Shown: positions 52,390 to 62,262, counted from the first letter of the stretch. The stretch is DNA of 64,000 nucleotides from Rivularia sp. PCC 7116 (GCF_000316665.1 NC_019678.1:372001-436000); one strand, 5' to 3'. The notes: generated by a model from the letters alone, not told the origin. Translations and numbers: made by a program.

Positions 52390-52868
52390 TTAGCTACTAC
52401 TGACAAAACCTCATAACCTTGTCCTTGAATCATACATTGCCGCAGCCCATTATTATCAAATTCAACTGGACAAGCAACTGTTGAAACATCAGGACGATTA
52501 CCTTCTTTATAAATAGCTGTAATTTCTACATCTTGATTGTGGAAAGATTTTAATGAAGTGTGAGAAACTTTCTCCGAAGGATACAATACTAATTTATCTT
52601 GCTTTTTCGTATCAGTAATAATAAAGAATTCTTCTCCTTTATAAGCCCTAACAGACCTTCTACGAGGTAGCTCTTCATAAATTAATTTACCTTGTATTTT
52701 TTGTTCTTTTAATTTGGATGAATCATCCCCAATTGTTTTTTGTACATCTGTCTTTTTAGAACCTTTGACAAAGTTAGCAGTATTTTCATTTTTAGTACAA
52801 CTTGATATATAAATACTAGAAAATAAGCAGATGAAGACCAATGGTTTTTTGAAAGTTTGAGCAAACAT
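52386..52868 (-). CDS. Putative lipoprotein of unknown function
   Basis: This 160-residue protein has a signal sequence (basic FKKP, then VFICLFSSIYISSC) with Cys24 at a lipobox-like ISSC. The mature part begins with a charged linker (Lys/Asp/Glu), then a beta-type domain with RSVRAYKGEEFFIITDTKK and LVLYPSEKVSHTSLKSF and a single later Cys pair (VACPVEF and RQCMIQG). I do not recognise a family. It ends convergent with, and overlapping by four bases, the HAD gene. Confidence 0.7.
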   Translation of the reverse strand: MFAQTFKKPLVFICLFSSIYISSCTKNENTANFVKGSKKTDVQKTIGDDSSKLKEQKIQGKLIYEELPRRRSVRAYKGEEFFIITDTKKQDKLVLYPSEKVSHTSLKSFHNQDVEITAIYKEGNRPDVSTVACPVEFDNNGLRQCMIQGQGYEVLSVVAN

Positions 52869-52958
52869 AGCTAGTATTTTTGTAAATAGGTTATCTAAAT
52901 CAAGGGATTTTGTTGTTTTCCTCTATATAGAATACCCATTTACAGCTATAACTAACGT

Positions 52959-54263
52959 TTAAAACGAAGATTGTAATCCTAATGTTAATTGCCAATCCGT
53001 TTCCAACTGAGGACCATCTAAATCGCGCAAAATAGGTAATTCAAATTCCATCGCTAAACGAGAACCTTTTAAATTACCTTCAGGAGCATATAAATTAACT
53101 CCGAATCCCAGATTAATTTGAGTACCGTTTCTTAAATCGGGATCTGCTGTAGGAATCATCATCGGATTTAGTCTGTCATCAGCACCATCAATATCTCCCC
53201 AAGTTTTTCCAGTCAAGCGCAACGAAGTACTCAACCAATCAGTCCAATTGCGAGCAATCCAACCCGATAGCTGGTATTTGTTTCCTAAGCGATAACCATT
53301 ATCATTTTTTCCCAATCTCAAGGTTGTCAAAGCTTGCGCTCCCCAAGAACCTTTTCCAGATTGACCTAAATAAGTTATCCCCGGTAGCAAATCAAAAGTA
53401 CCGGAACCAATTTGCATTGGATAAGGAAGAATTTGGTCGTCACCTGCTGGAGTGTCGTCTCTTTCGTTAATTGAACCCGTGGGAAAACTAGCTCCAATAT
53501 TCAAATGTATCCGCTGTTTGTCTTTATCGAATATTGTATATAGCGCTGTGGTTTTGATATCTCCGATTCCTTCGGAGTTAGTGGTGAAGCGTGTACCCAT
53601 GCGGGTAAGATGTTCCATTTCTTTGGAAACAAAAGGTACCATAGCCATCACAGTCAGATTGTCGCTAACTCCATACATTGCTCCAAACATATGCATTTCC
53701 ATGGTCATATCTACGGGAGTGACCATAAAATCCTGCAATACTTCACTATCGCTAATCCTATTTGTACCGTCGCGATTACCGTCCATGTTCATAAACATGT
53801 AGCGGTAGGAAGCCATAAATTCTCCTTTTTTGTGAGCGTGGTCTCCCATTACTCCAATTGGCGCATGTCCGTCTGGACGGGAAGAAGACCATTTATTGGG
53901 ATCGCTATTATCGCCGCTATCTGCAATTATTATTTTTTCATTGCTTGGACTTTCATTTAATCCCCGATTGAGTAAATATTCTGGAGATTTATTTAAATTT
54001 AAGCTGTCTAAATTTGGCTTATTTAAATCTAAGTCAGAAGCAGAAGTAGAAATGACTGCTCTTTGTTGATTTTTTTGTATAGATTGTTTATCTACCTGTT
54101 TACCCAACTGTTTAGATTGAATTAACTTTTCAACTAACTTACTTCTATCAGTTTCTTTGTCGGTTTGTATATTTGATGTTGGTATAATTTCTGCAACTGC
54201 TACTAATGGAGATAAAGCGATACTAATAATAGTCAAGCTAGATAGATAAGGATTTAACTTCAA
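52959..54263 (-). CDS. Outer-membrane beta-barrel protein, methionine-rich
   Basis: This 434-residue protein has a signal peptide (YLSSLTIISIALSPLVAVAE), a polar linker of about 100 residues and then an antiparallel beta-barrel pattern with alternating hydrophobics to the final LGLQSSF (C-terminal Phe, as usual for outer-membrane barrels). The segment APIGVMGDHAHKKGEFMASYRYMFMNMDGNRDG with later VDMTMEMHMFGAMYG is Met/His-rich. Similar sequences are known in barrel proteins of metal-related loci (MetA-like/phenol-degradation barrel family). This hints at copper or another soft metal, but no metal genes are adjacent. Transport or binding of metal is inference only. Confidence 0.8.
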   Translation of the reverse strand: MKLNPYLSSLTIISIALSPLVAVAEIIPTSNIQTDKETDRSKLVEKLIQSKQLGKQVDKQSIQKNQQRAVISTSASDLDLNKPNLDSLNLNKSPEYLLNRGLNESPSNEKIIIADSGDNSDPNKWSSSRPDGHAPIGVMGDHAHKKGEFMASYRYMFMNMDGNRDGTNRISDSEVLQDFMVTPVDMTMEMHMFGAMYGVSDNLTVMAMVPFVSKEMEHLTRMGTRFTTNSEGIGDIKTTALYTIFDKDKQRIHLNIGASFPTGSINERDDTPAGDDQILPYPMQIGSGTFDLLPGITYLGQSGKGSWGAQALTTLRLGKNDNGYRLGNKYQLSGWIARNWTDWLSTSLRLTGKTWGDIDGADDRLNPMMIPTADPDLRNGTQINLGFGVNLYAPEGNLKGSRLAMEFELPILRDLDGPQLETDWQLTLGLQSSF

Positions 54264-54640
54264 TTTACAAACCTCGTTTGTTAGATAAGTAATTTAACAG
54301 AGGATTATAGTATCAAGTAATTAATATTTTTCACAAAAGACAGCTTGTCAAACTTGTTTGACGATAATTGCATTTTCTCTAAAAATAGAAACAATTGTGA
54401 TTCAAACGTCATTTATAGTTTATAAACACAGGGTTTTCAAATTCGTATTCTTTTAGTACTTATTTTTACTAACAAATAATGAAAATAACGCATTTTTGTT
54501 TGGTAGTAATCCTTGCTATCGCAATCCTATTTTAATTTTGAAATTTTCTGTTCCCTATTCCCTGTTCCTTAGCCCCTACGAGTTATTCAGAAATCAAAAC
54601 GGATTCCTATATATAAGAGTTATTGCTCAACTTTTTCCAA
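54264..54640. other. AT-rich intergenic region
   Basis: No gene or clear regulatory site was recognised in this stretch, which must hold the promoter of the barrel-protein gene on its left part. A CTGTTCCCTATTCCCTGTTCC heptamer-like bit is at about 54548. Confidence 0.4.
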
Positions 54641-54672
54641 TAAAATAACTCGGCATCTTCAAGATACCGAGT
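54640..54672 (-). terminator. Terminator after the L,D-transpeptidase gene
   Basis: On the minus strand ACTCGG-T-ATCTT and AAGAT-G-CCGAGT pair over 11 bases with one mismatch and are followed by TATTTTATT. It lies about 65 bases past the stop at 54738. Confidence 0.8.
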
Positions 54673-54737
54673 CATCCTATGTACGTATTTATTTTTTAAT
54701 TTAGAATCCTGAATTTATGGATCGGAACTTTAGCTGT

Positions 54738-55259
54738 TTATTTTTGTACCACTACTGTGGTTCCAACTGATGCCCAATTAAATATTTTTTTCGCATGATT
54801 GGGCGCTACATTTACGCAACCCCGACTAACTGGCGTACCAAAATTATTATGCCAGAATGCGCCGTGAATTCCATAACTGCCTTGATAATACATTGTGTGA
54901 GGAACATCCTTAATATCGTAATCTTCACCCTTCATCCGAGTTTTTTCCAGTTTTGTATAAATGTTAAATACGCCGGTAGGGGTAGGAGTATCTTTTTTAC
55001 CAGTAGAAACGATAACTCCAAACACGGGTTTATTTCCTTCCCAAGTAATTAATCTTTGTTCGGATAAATCAACTTGAATCCAGCGTTTACTAGAGTTTTT
55101 TAGTTGCTTAACTTTATCAAGGACTTTTTGCTGAGAATTTGGCGTGTGATGAGCTTCTGCTTTATTCGTAGGAAGACTTACAAAACTAGCCGAGAGTGCT
55201 ATTCCTGCTACTAAAACTTTCAGGTAGCGAATATACTGAGGTAAAATTAAGGCTTTCAT
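54738..55259 (-). CDS. L,D-transpeptidase (YkuD family), exported
   Basis: This protein of about 173 residues, from the ATG at 55259 (the TTG at 55274 is less likely), has a signal peptide ([23 protein letters not shown]). The YkuD catalytic domain has the active-site block [21 protein letters not shown], with His137 and catalytic Cys153 in the numbering of the longer frame. It would make 3-3 peptidoglycan cross-links or attach proteins in the periplasm. The common SHGCIRL is here SRGCVNV, as in many family members. A terminator follows. Confidence 0.93.
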   Translation of the reverse strand: MKALILPQYIRYLKVLVAGIALSASFVSLPTNKAEAHHTPNSQQKVLDKVKQLKNSSKRWIQVDLSEQRLITWEGNKPVFGVIVSTGKKDTPTPTGVFNIYTKLEKTRMKGEDYDIKDVPHTMYYQGSYGIHGAFWHNNFGTPVSRGCVNVAPNHAKKIFNWASVGTTVVVQK

Positions 55260-55361
55260 GATAAATACTCTCAAATGTAAGCGTAAGCTTGTTTATTTAC
55301 TTTTATTACTGCATCTAGCGACTAATTTCTGTCGCAATCTATGAATTTCTCTATTTTGATC

Positions 55362-56015
55362 TTACTTTATCTTCTCAATTAGCCTTTCTGCCTGTCGAGT
55401 TATTAAATCCCAATCTTCAGAAATAACTAAGTCTTTGGGAAACAACTCGCTGCTCAATCCAATGGCGATCGCACCGGCTCTGAGGAAATCCGGGGCATTT
55501 TCTACAGTTACTCCCCCAGTTGGGATCAAAGGAATTTCTCCCAAAGGAGCTTGCAGACTTTTGATATATCCACTACCACCACAAGCTTGCACGGGAAACA
55601 CTTTCACGCAGCTAGCACCATAAGTCCAAGCCGTAACAATTTCTGTGGGAGTCAGCGCTCCGGGTATAACTGGTACCTTTTGCTTTACAGCTGCTTGAAT
55701 TATCGTTAAATCAACATGAGGAGTAAAAAAGAACTGTGCCCCTGCGTCTATTGCTCGATGCATTTGTTCTAGATTCAACAACGTTCCCGTACCGATAACG
55801 CAGTTAGGTAATTCCACACGTAGTTGTGCAATTAACTCCGCAGCCTGGGGAGTATTCCAAGTGATTTCAATTAACTGCATCCCCCCAGATGCGACAGCCA
55901 AAGCCATTTGTCGCGCCAAATATTTTTTTTGGGCACGAATTACCGCGATGGCGCGGTGTCTTTTCAAAAGCACTAACCAAGGGGTATCGATAATGGGAGA
56001 TTGGACATTGGGCAT
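55362..56015 (-). CDS. eda: KDPG/KHG aldolase
   Basis: This 217-residue class I aldolase cleaves 2-keto-3-deoxy-6-phosphogluconate to pyruvate and glyceraldehyde-3-phosphate (Entner-Doudoroff) and 4-hydroxy-2-oxoglutarate. Glu50 in LIEITWNTP and the Schiff-base Lys138 in ASCVKVFPV are present, as are VIGTGTLL, FFFTPHVD and LIPTGGVTVENAPDFL. Length and order of motifs fit Eda. It is a single gene with no edd, gnd or zwf nearby. The frame begins MPNVQSPIIDTPW. Confidence 0.94.
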   Translation of the reverse strand: MPNVQSPIIDTPWLVLLKRHRAIAVIRAQKKYLARQMALAVASGGMQLIEITWNTPQAAELIAQLRVELPNCVIGTGTLLNLEQMHRAIDAGAQFFFTPHVDLTIIQAAVKQKVPVIPGALTPTEIVTAWTYGASCVKVFPVQACGGSGYIKSLQAPLGEIPLIPTGGVTVENAPDFLRAGAIAIGLSSELFPKDLVISEDWDLITRQAERLIEKIK

Positions 56016-56334
56016 TAGAAATTGAGCATTAGAAATAAAAAAAACTTTGATGATAAGTCTTTTTTTATCGAAATTGAGCTAGATAAGTTCAGTTTTTCTA
56101 GAAACTAGATTGAAAATTTATTCAGTTTTAAGCAAGTCATTTATTTTTTCATCGAGAGATAATTACTTATTTACTAATTTAAATTCTTCTTCTATCTTCT
56201 GCTGTCGGGGAAAAAACAACCCAAAATTTCATCTTTTTTTTCGGATCGAGAGTATATATCTGTATCGCTAATATGATAAAAGCTAAGTAAATAAACGCAA
56301 TTATTACAACCTAGGTATTGTAATTTTAATTGGC
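56016..56334. other. Divergent intergenic region
   Basis: The 319 AT-rich bases between eda and the WD40 gene hold both promoters. A short ATTAGAAATTGAGCATTAGA direct-repeat bit is at 56015-56034. Nothing else was recognised. Confidence 0.4.
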
Positions 56335-57435
56335 ATGATTCACAAACAAATTTTCTACAAAAGCTTTATAGCTTCGGTTACAGCAGCAACAGTTATTATT
56401 GGTGGAAGTCAATTAAATCATACCTTTGCCCAATCTTCCCCAGCTAAAAATCCAACTACGGCAAATTCTTCACAAACCAAGCCTGCTCTGACTTTACAGG
56501 GGCACATATGGACTATCGAGGCCTTAGATTTTACCCCAGATGGGCAAACTTTAGTCAGTGGTAGCTACGACCATACCGTAAAAGTATGGGATCTAAAAAA
56601 TGGTAAACTCATCCGCACCCTTGATGGGCATAAAGACGGCGTGAATGACGTTCTTATTAGCCCCGATGGAAAACAGTTTTTCACTGCTGGGGGAACGGCA
56701 GAACCCAATACCACTAAAGTCATTAAGGTATGGGATATGAAAACAAAAAAATTACTTCGTACCCTTAAAGGGCATACTTTAGGAGTCACTTCCCTGGCTA
56801 TAACCCCCGATGGTAAAACTCTTATCAGCGGTAGTTACGATAAAACAATTAGGTTATGGGACACGCAAAAAGGTATACGCAAGCGTACTTTTACCGGACA
56901 TAGCGATCCCATACTTTCAATTGCAATTAGTCCGGATGGAAAAACCCTGGCAAGCGGTGGTGGTGAGCTTAACGACGATTCTGACAAAACAGTTAAATTA
57001 TGGAATCTGGAAACGGGAGAATTAACTAGCAACATCAAAGGAAACAACAATGTTATCAACTTTATTGGCTTTACTCCCGATGGTAAATATCTGGTGAACT
57101 CTACAGATCCAAAAATAAATGTTTGGGATGTGAGTACTGGCAAATTAGTAAATCGTTTTAGCGTATCCGATATTGAAGGAGTGACTTCTGTAACTTTAGG
57201 AAACGACAGTAAAAGCGTTGTCACAACTACATTAGATGGTGCCGTTACAATGTGGGAGCTAATTAGCGGAAAAGCAATGAAAACTTTAGTAGAAGCTTCC
57301 AACAATCCCCAAAACTACGACCAACTTTATCCCACCAGCACAGCCTTCAGCCCCGACGGTAAAACTATTGCCATAGGTGAAGGAGGTGGAGCTTACAATT
57401 CAAAATTTACAATCAACATTCGACGAATGGAATAA
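56335..57435 (+). CDS. Exported WD40-repeat protein
   Basis: This 366-residue protein has a signal peptide (SFIASVTAATVIIGGSQLNHTFAQ) and then about seven WD40 repeats forming one propeller. Repeat cores are, in order, VKVWDL, IKVWDM, IRLWDT, VKLWNL, INVWDV and VTMWEL, plus a closing INIRRM strand. The GH-type starts (LQGHIWTIEALDF, LDGHKDGV, LKGHTLGV, FTGHSDPI) are clear. WD40 domains bind proteins; an exported one points to a periplasmic or surface scaffold. It has no kinase or protease domain, unlike many cyanobacterial WD40 proteins. A GTGAGCA array starts right after the stop. Confidence 0.93.
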   Translation: MIHKQIFYKSFIASVTAATVIIGGSQLNHTFAQSSPAKNPTTANSSQTKPALTLQGHIWTIEALDFTPDGQTLVSGSYDHTVKVWDLKNGKLIRTLDGHKDGVNDVLISPDGKQFFTAGGTAEPNTTKVIKVWDMKTKKLLRTLKGHTLGVTSLAITPDGKTLISGSYDKTIRLWDTQKGIRKRTFTGHSDPILSIAISPDGKTLASGGGELNDDSDKTVKLWNLETGELTSNIKGNNNVINFIGFTPDGKYLVNSTDPKINVWDVSTGKLVNRFSVSDIEGVTSVTLGNDSKSVVTTTLDGAVTMWELISGKAMKTLVEASNNPQNYDQLYPTSTAFSPDGKTIAIGEGGGAYNSKFTINIRRME

Positions 57436-57578
57436 ACAGTGAGCAGTGAACAGTAATCAGTGAGCAGTGAGCAGTGAGCAGTGAGCAGTGAACAGTAATC
57501 AGTGAGCAGTAAGGAAGCAATTACCCATTACCCATTACCCATTACCAATTACCAATTACCAATTACCAATTACCAATT
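57436..57578. repeat. Large heptamer array between WD40 and phoH genes
   Basis: About ten words of GTGAGCA/GTGAACA/GTAATCA run into about ten words of ATTACCC/ATTACCA. It begins directly at the WD40 stop and ends two bases from the phoH stop. Confidence 0.92.
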
Positions 57579-57579
57579 T

Positions 57580-58533
57580 TCACTTCTCATACTGCTCGTA
57601 AGCTGCGACAATACGCTGTATTAAAGCATGTCTAACTACGTCTTTTCGAGAAAATTCACAAAAGCCTATACCTTCGACATTTTTTAAAATTTGAAAGGCT
57701 GTTGCAAGTCCCGATTTCTGCTGTAAAGGTAAATCGGTTTGCGTCATATCACCGGTTACTACCATGCGGGAACGAAAACCCAAACGAGTCAGAACCATTT
57801 TCATCTGCGCTGGCGTGGTATTTTGAGCTTCGTCCACGATGACAAACGCATTATTTAAAGTTCTTCCCCGCATATAAGCTAATGGTGCAACTTCGATTAT
57901 GCCTCTTTCAATCAGCGATGGGACTTTATCTGGCTCGATAAATTCGTTGATAGCATCATAAAGCGGACGCAAATAAGGATTAACTTTTTGCTGCAAATCT
58001 CCTGGTAAAAATCCTAGCTTTTCACCTGCTTCTACGGCGGGACGAGTTAAAATCAGTTTTTCATACTTGTTATCAAGCAGTGCTTGAACCGCCACAACAA
58101 CCGCTAAAAATGTTTTACCAGTACCCGCAGGACCAATACAAAATGTTAAGTCACGCTTGCGTATTGCTTCAATATACTGTCGCTGACGAAAAGTTTTAGC
58201 ACGAATTTGTTCGCCTCGACGAGTTTTAGCAAGTACATCTTTTTGTAATGTTTGCAGTTCATCTTCTCGATGGGTATCAAGGGCTTGGCGCGCTGTTAAA
58301 ATATCGGCAACAGATAAGATATTTCCCTTCGTCCAAATATCTTCCAAAGATTTTACCAACCGACTAACCAAGTCGATTTGTTTCTCGGTACCGCTTACGT
58401 ATAATTCTTGTCCCCGCAATACCACCGTGGCTCCAGTTTGTCGAGCTAAGAGTTTGAGGTTTTCTTCCTGGCTTCCAGCTAAAGCCATAGCACTAGGGAT
58501 ATCGGGCAATTCTATTGTTATGGCTTCTGCCAT
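57580..58533 (-). CDS. phoH: PhoH-family ATPase
   Basis: This 317-residue protein has an N-terminal KH-like region (about 1-65), followed by the PhoH ATPase with Walker A GPAGTGKT at 134-141, Walker B FVIVDEAQN and VVTGDMTQTDLP (sensor). PhoH ATPases are linked to RNA metabolism in bacteria; the name comes from phosphate starvation in E. coli. It is last in the minus-strand block ffh, rpsP, KH protein, phoH, although 319 bases separate it from the KH gene. The stop touches a heptamer array. Confidence 0.95.
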   Translation of the reverse strand: MAEAITIELPDIPSAMALAGSQEENLKLLARQTGATVVLRGQELYVSGTEKQIDLVSRLVKSLEDIWTKGNILSVADILTARQALDTHREDELQTLQKDVLAKTRRGEQIRAKTFRQRQYIEAIRKRDLTFCIGPAGTGKTFLAVVVAVQALLDNKYEKLILTRPAVEAGEKLGFLPGDLQQKVNPYLRPLYDAINEFIEPDKVPSLIERGIIEVAPLAYMRGRTLNNAFVIVDEAQNTTPAQMKMVLTRLGFRSRMVVTGDMTQTDLPLQQKSGLATAFQILKNVEGIGFCEFSRKDVVRHALIQRIVAAYEQYEK

Positions 58534-58852
58534 AGTATTAATTAAGTATTTCTTTTTAGTAAGGAATAATTTTTGACCCAGAGACTCCGTTTTCAGGAGC
58601 TTAATCTTATTTTCTGAGCGATCGCATTAAATAGCAATATAGGGGTTTTGATTTAGTTCAATCACTCTTACAAGGATGGAAATTTCTACTTGTGAGAATT
58701 TCAGCTACTTTCTTTGTATTGCACTCAATGAAAAAGGTCTATGTTTCACAAAATTTACTATTCAACCAACTACTTAACCAACGATTTAACTATTTACTAT
58801 CAGCCATAGGGCTGATAGCGAATAAAATCAGAAACAATAAAAATTGTTTCAA
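58534..58852. other. Intergenic region between phoH and the KH gene
   Basis: It contains a HIP1 site (about 58620) and the CTATCAGCC hairpin at its right edge. Nothing else was recognised; it must contain the phoH promoter if phoH is not read from upstream. Confidence 0.5.
58797..58818 (-). terminator. Hairpin after the KH-domain gene
   Basis: CTATCAGCC and GGCTGATAG are perfect 9-base arms around ATAG. It lies about 35 bases after the stop of the KH gene. No long T-run follows, so termination is probable but not certain. Confidence 0.6.
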
Positions 58853-59293
58853 CTAAATGCGAGTTCGGGGTTTGGTGAAATCTCTACGTCCGTCACCACG
58901 TCTGACTTTAGGCTTAGGCATTGGCAATTCTCTATCCCTTTCTTCGCTATAAGATGCCGGTGCATCCTCCCGACTTTCATTACTACCGTAAATGTCTAGG
59001 TATGCCGATTGTCCCGCAGCTTGAGCAGCCGCAGAAATCACAGTGCGAATAGCTTGGATGTTGCGTCCTCCACGACCAAACACTTTACCTTTATCTGCAC
59101 TATCAAAGGCAATGCGAATCCAAGCTCGTTTGGTGCTACGAGAAATTTCACAATCAACGCTTAAAGACTCTGGTGATTCCAAAAACGGCTGCATTAAAAA
59201 ATTAACTAAACCAACGTAATCGGGAGTTGTACGGGAATTCGTATCTGTTACTTTACTAGGATGCAGTTGCTGCACGGACTTGTTCAAAAACAT
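58853..59293 (-). CDS. KH-domain RNA-binding protein (KhpA-like)
   Basis: This 146-residue protein has one type II KH domain with the RNA-binding loop [14 protein letters not shown] (about 75-88) and the preceding DKGKVFG. The N-terminal helical part is [20 protein letters not shown], and the C-terminal tail is basic and disordered ([19 protein letters not shown]). KhpA-like proteins bind RNA and affect cell-division or sRNA functions. The ATG at 59293 lies inside rpsP, overlapping its end by 38 bases, so the two are translationally linked. A shorter start is possible but no good codon is evident. Confidence 0.9.
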   Translation of the reverse strand: MFLNKSVQQLHPSKVTDTNSRTTPDYVGLVNFLMQPFLESPESLSVDCEISRSTKRAWIRIAFDSADKGKVFGRGGRNIQAIRTVISAAAQAAGQSAYLDIYGSNESREDAPASYSEERDRELPMPKPKVRRGDGRRDFTKPRTRI

Positions 59294-59516
59294 TATTTTT
59301 TTCTAAAATGCGACGCACTGTGTCAGTTGGTTGAGCGCCCTGTTGTAGTCGCTTAACAATGCCGTCTACGTCTAATCTAACTTCTTTGGTTCTAGGATTA
59401 TAAAATCCTAATTCTTCGAGGGGACGACCATCACGACGGGACAGATTGTTGATGGCTATTAAGCGGTAACTTGCTTCTCGTTTTTTGCCTATTCGCTTTA
59501 AGCGCAGTTTAATCAT
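59256..59516 (-). CDS. rpsP: 30S ribosomal protein S16
   Basis: This 86-residue small-subunit ribosomal protein begins [21 protein letters not shown] and contains [16 protein letters not shown], the classic S16 signature. It overlaps the KH gene start by 38 bases and follows ffh by about 270 bases. Length and sequence are typical; no anomaly. Confidence 0.98.
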   Translation of the reverse strand: MIKLRLKRIGKKREASYRLIAINNLSRRDGRPLEELGFYNPRTKEVRLDVDGIVKRLQQGAQPTDTVRRILEKNNVFEQVRAATAS

Positions 59517-59703
59517 AATAAAAAGGTAATTCTCCTACTTTGTAAGATGTTAGTTTACAACTAGAGTCGGTGACAAATCTATCCGAAATAATGAAAGCAT
59601 TTCACCGAAAAAGGTAATGCTCCCCCGAATGCGGGAAGATAAAATTTCCCACAAGTAGCAGATGATAATTTTAGCACTTGCACGGCATGAAGCGCTATTC
59701 GTT

Positions 59704-59791
59704 TAAAGGTCAAAGCTTAAAGCTTAAAGGTCAAAGGTCAAAGCTTAAAGGTCAAAGGTCAGAGTTTAAACGCTGCTCGCTGCTCACTGCT
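59704..59791. repeat. Heptamer array between ffh and rpsP
   Basis: Words of AAAGGTC / AAAGCTT (59704-59766) in a 7-base period, then GCTGCTCGCTGCTCACTGC (59772-59790). The right edge overlaps the ffh stop codon. Confidence 0.85.
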
Positions 59792-61235
59792 ACAGCGTAC
59801 CGAAACCTTTCTTTTTCTTAGCTTTTTTCTGCTTCTTTTTACCGCCAGAAGCGCCGCGCCAGCCCGGTGCGGGGGCATTTCCGGCAGCCATTGGATTTCC
59901 ACCGCCAAACATTCCTCCGCCTCCCATTCCAGGGAAGTTACCTTGTCCCATTTGCTGCATCATGTTCCGCATTTTCTGGAAATCACTTATCAGCTTGCTG
60001 ACATCTTTTTCTTTATAACCACTTCCAGATGCAATCCGTCGCCGTCTGCTGGGAGAACTCGCTAGTAAATCGGGATCTGTCCGTTCTTGTTTGGTCATGG
60101 ACTTAATCATCGCTTCGCAACGCTGAAGCTGAGATTGCCCTTGTTCGAGCTGTTCGTTAGAAATTTTGTTCATCCCCGGAATCATCTTCATGATGCCACC
60201 GAGGGAACCCATATTCTTCAGCAAACGCAGTTGTTTGAGAAAGTCAGTAAAATCAAACTTCGCCGACAGCATTTTCTCTGTCATTTTTTCGGCATCGGCG
60301 AGGTCAAATTCCTCCTGGGCTTTTTCAACCAGGGTTAAGACATCTCCCATGCCCAAAATCCGGGATGCCATTCTATCGGGATAAAACGGCTGTAGGGCTT
60401 CAACTTTTTCACCAACACCAACAAATTTAATTGGTGCGCCCGAAATTCGCCGCACCGATAGCGCCGCACCACCACGGCTATCACCGTCTAACTTTGTTAA
60501 AATTGCACCGCTAATGCCAATCTTTTCGTGGAAAGTACGAGTCAAATTTGCCGCTTCTTGACCGGTCATTGCGTCCACTACCAGCAGCGTTTCATGGGGC
60601 TGGACGGTCTCTTTGACACTGGCTAATTCCGCCATCATGTCTTCATCAATTTGCAGACGACCGGCAGTATCAATAATTACGGTATCAATGCCTTCCGCCT
60701 TGGCACGCTCCACACCTTGACGGGCAATTTCAACTGGATTTGCATCGCTTCCCAGTTCAAATACTGGCACGTCAATTTGTTTACCTAAAGTTATCAATTG
60801 GTCAATTGCAGCAGGACGATAAACGTCTGTTGCTACCATCAAACAATTGCGTTCTAATTTTCTTAGATGTAAGGCTAACTTAGCTGTTGCAGTAGTTTTA
60901 CCAGTACCTTGCAAACCAGCCATCAAAACAATTGTAGGTGATTCTTCGGCTTGCACTAGGGGGACGTTAGTTTCCCCCATCACGTTTACTAATTCATCGT
61001 GAACAATTTTAATAAACTGTTCCCCTGGACGTACCCCATTCAATACCTCAGCACCTTGTGCTTTGGCTTCAACTTCACTAATAAATTCTTTAATTACTTG
61101 CAGGTTGACATCTGCTTCCAACAAAGAGCGTCGTACTTCTCGTAAAGCTTCCTGAATGTTGGATTCAGAGATTTTACCTTGTCCCCGGAGTTTTTTCCAG
61201 GTTGATTCTAAACGGTCGGCTAGTGCATCAAACAT
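59790..61235 (-). CDS. ffh: Signal recognition particle protein Ffh
   Basis: This 481-residue GTPase of the signal recognition particle binds signal peptides and SRP RNA and docks with FtsY for membrane protein insertion. The N domain helices (1-100) lead to the G domain with GLQGTGKT (107-114), DTAGR (189-193) and TKLDGD (near 246). The M domain (about 305-430) has RRRRIASGSG for RNA binding and Met-rich helices (MRNMMQQMGQG). The C-terminal tail is Gly/Met and Lys-rich (KKKQKKAKKKKG). It is first in the minus-strand ffh-rpsP-KH block. Confidence 0.98.
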   Translation of the reverse strand: MFDALADRLESTWKKLRGQGKISESNIQEALREVRRSLLEADVNLQVIKEFISEVEAKAQGAEVLNGVRPGEQFIKIVHDELVNVMGETNVPLVQAEESPTIVLMAGLQGTGKTTATAKLALHLRKLERNCLMVATDVYRPAAIDQLITLGKQIDVPVFELGSDANPVEIARQGVERAKAEGIDTVIIDTAGRLQIDEDMMAELASVKETVQPHETLLVVDAMTGQEAANLTRTFHEKIGISGAILTKLDGDSRGGAALSVRRISGAPIKFVGVGEKVEALQPFYPDRMASRILGMGDVLTLVEKAQEEFDLADAEKMTEKMLSAKFDFTDFLKQLRLLKNMGSLGGIMKMIPGMNKISNEQLEQGQSQLQRCEAMIKSMTKQERTDPDLLASSPSRRRRIASGSGYKEKDVSKLISDFQKMRNMMQQMGQGNFPGMGGGGMFGGGNPMAAGNAPAPGWRGASGGKKKQKKAKKKKGFGTL

Positions 61236-62262
61236 AATACAATTATCTTAATTAACCCTCACGCTTATAATAATGCGGGGGATTTTTAGCTCAACAACTC
61301 ATCTTGAAGCCGGAAGGATTCAAGCTAAACAAAACCGTACTCATTTGCACACAGTTTTACCAACAGGTGAAAATTTTTAGAAGACGGCAATTTACAAAGC
61401 GTAGATATATCTCTTAAGCATACTAGAATACAAGCTGCTTAGCTTAGGGCGATCGCTCTCCATTTACCCATAGTTTCCTTGCAGATTGATTTACTTGGTT
61501 AGTATTGGGTTTGTGTTGACGTGTTGCAATTGTCAGCCTATGGGCTTTTTGACTGTATTCAGAAGCGGACACACTTCCCATCTGCTTCTTAGAAACAACT
61601 CGAAATACGCAACCGCTTACTTATCGCTCGGGCTTCCAATTCAAAAATCAGTAAAAACAGTAAAAGTAATATTTGTTTACATTTATCGATAAAAAGACTT
61701 TTAACATTAACATTTTTAAGCAGTTTCAAAAAGACTTTCTGTAAAAAATTTATAAAAATAGGAATTATATTTAAAAAATAATTGCTAAAACTTGAACTTT
61801 CATCTGTGGAAAATTACTTATAGACAAGCTATTATTTAACTATATCGATTTTACGGTTATCTAAGTAGGATTATTTAATTTAACAATTAGTTTTTGGCGA
61901 ATGCTATGAATATTTTTGTAACAATTAAGTATAAAAAACGAATGTTTTAGTATAAGTAAGTTGTTAAAATCATAATTAAACTTCACTTATAGACTATTGT
62001 CTTTAATTATTTAAATGAGTCATATCTGTTAATATTCTGGATTTTCAGAATGTTAGTATATTCATAAAGTTGTTGCTTCAACTATTCGTAAGAGCAATAT
62101 ATGAAAATTATTTTTTGCTTTTAATTAAATGCCTAAAATCTAGGTAAGCTGCATCTTGAAATGATGCAAACAGAGAACTGATTAATTTTATTAGAATTTT
62201 AAATAATATTTAGACAGTTAAAATTCAATTTTGCGAATATATTTTTTGAGTCAAACAAAAAA
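61236..62262. other. Gene-free region of about 1 kb
   Basis: Both strands lack a frame with a good ribosome binding site. A 68-codon frame at 61486-61692 has no gene-like composition. The left part (61261-61660) is less AT-rich and has a HIP1 site at about 61449; the right 600 bases are very AT-rich. The region must hold the promoters of ffh and the pentapeptide gene. An unrecognised RNA gene cannot be excluded. Confidence 0.45.

Noticed and set aside
53452-53960. Two 116-codon plus-strand frames opposite the outer-membrane barrel gene
   Set aside because: Antisense to a gene with a clear signal peptide and barrel pattern; neither shows a recognisable motif.
56835-57305. 156-codon minus-strand frame opposite the WD40 gene
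   Set aside because: Long antisense shadow produced by the regular codon pattern of WD40 repeats; no ribosome binding site or motif.
57436-57578. Heptamer array considered as a CRISPR array
   Set aside because: The repeat unit is only 7 bases without spacers, so it is a simple tandem repeat; no cas gene is present.
61486-61692. 68-codon plus-strand frame in the 1-kb gap
   Set aside because: No ribosome binding site, no motif and mixed composition; more likely chance.
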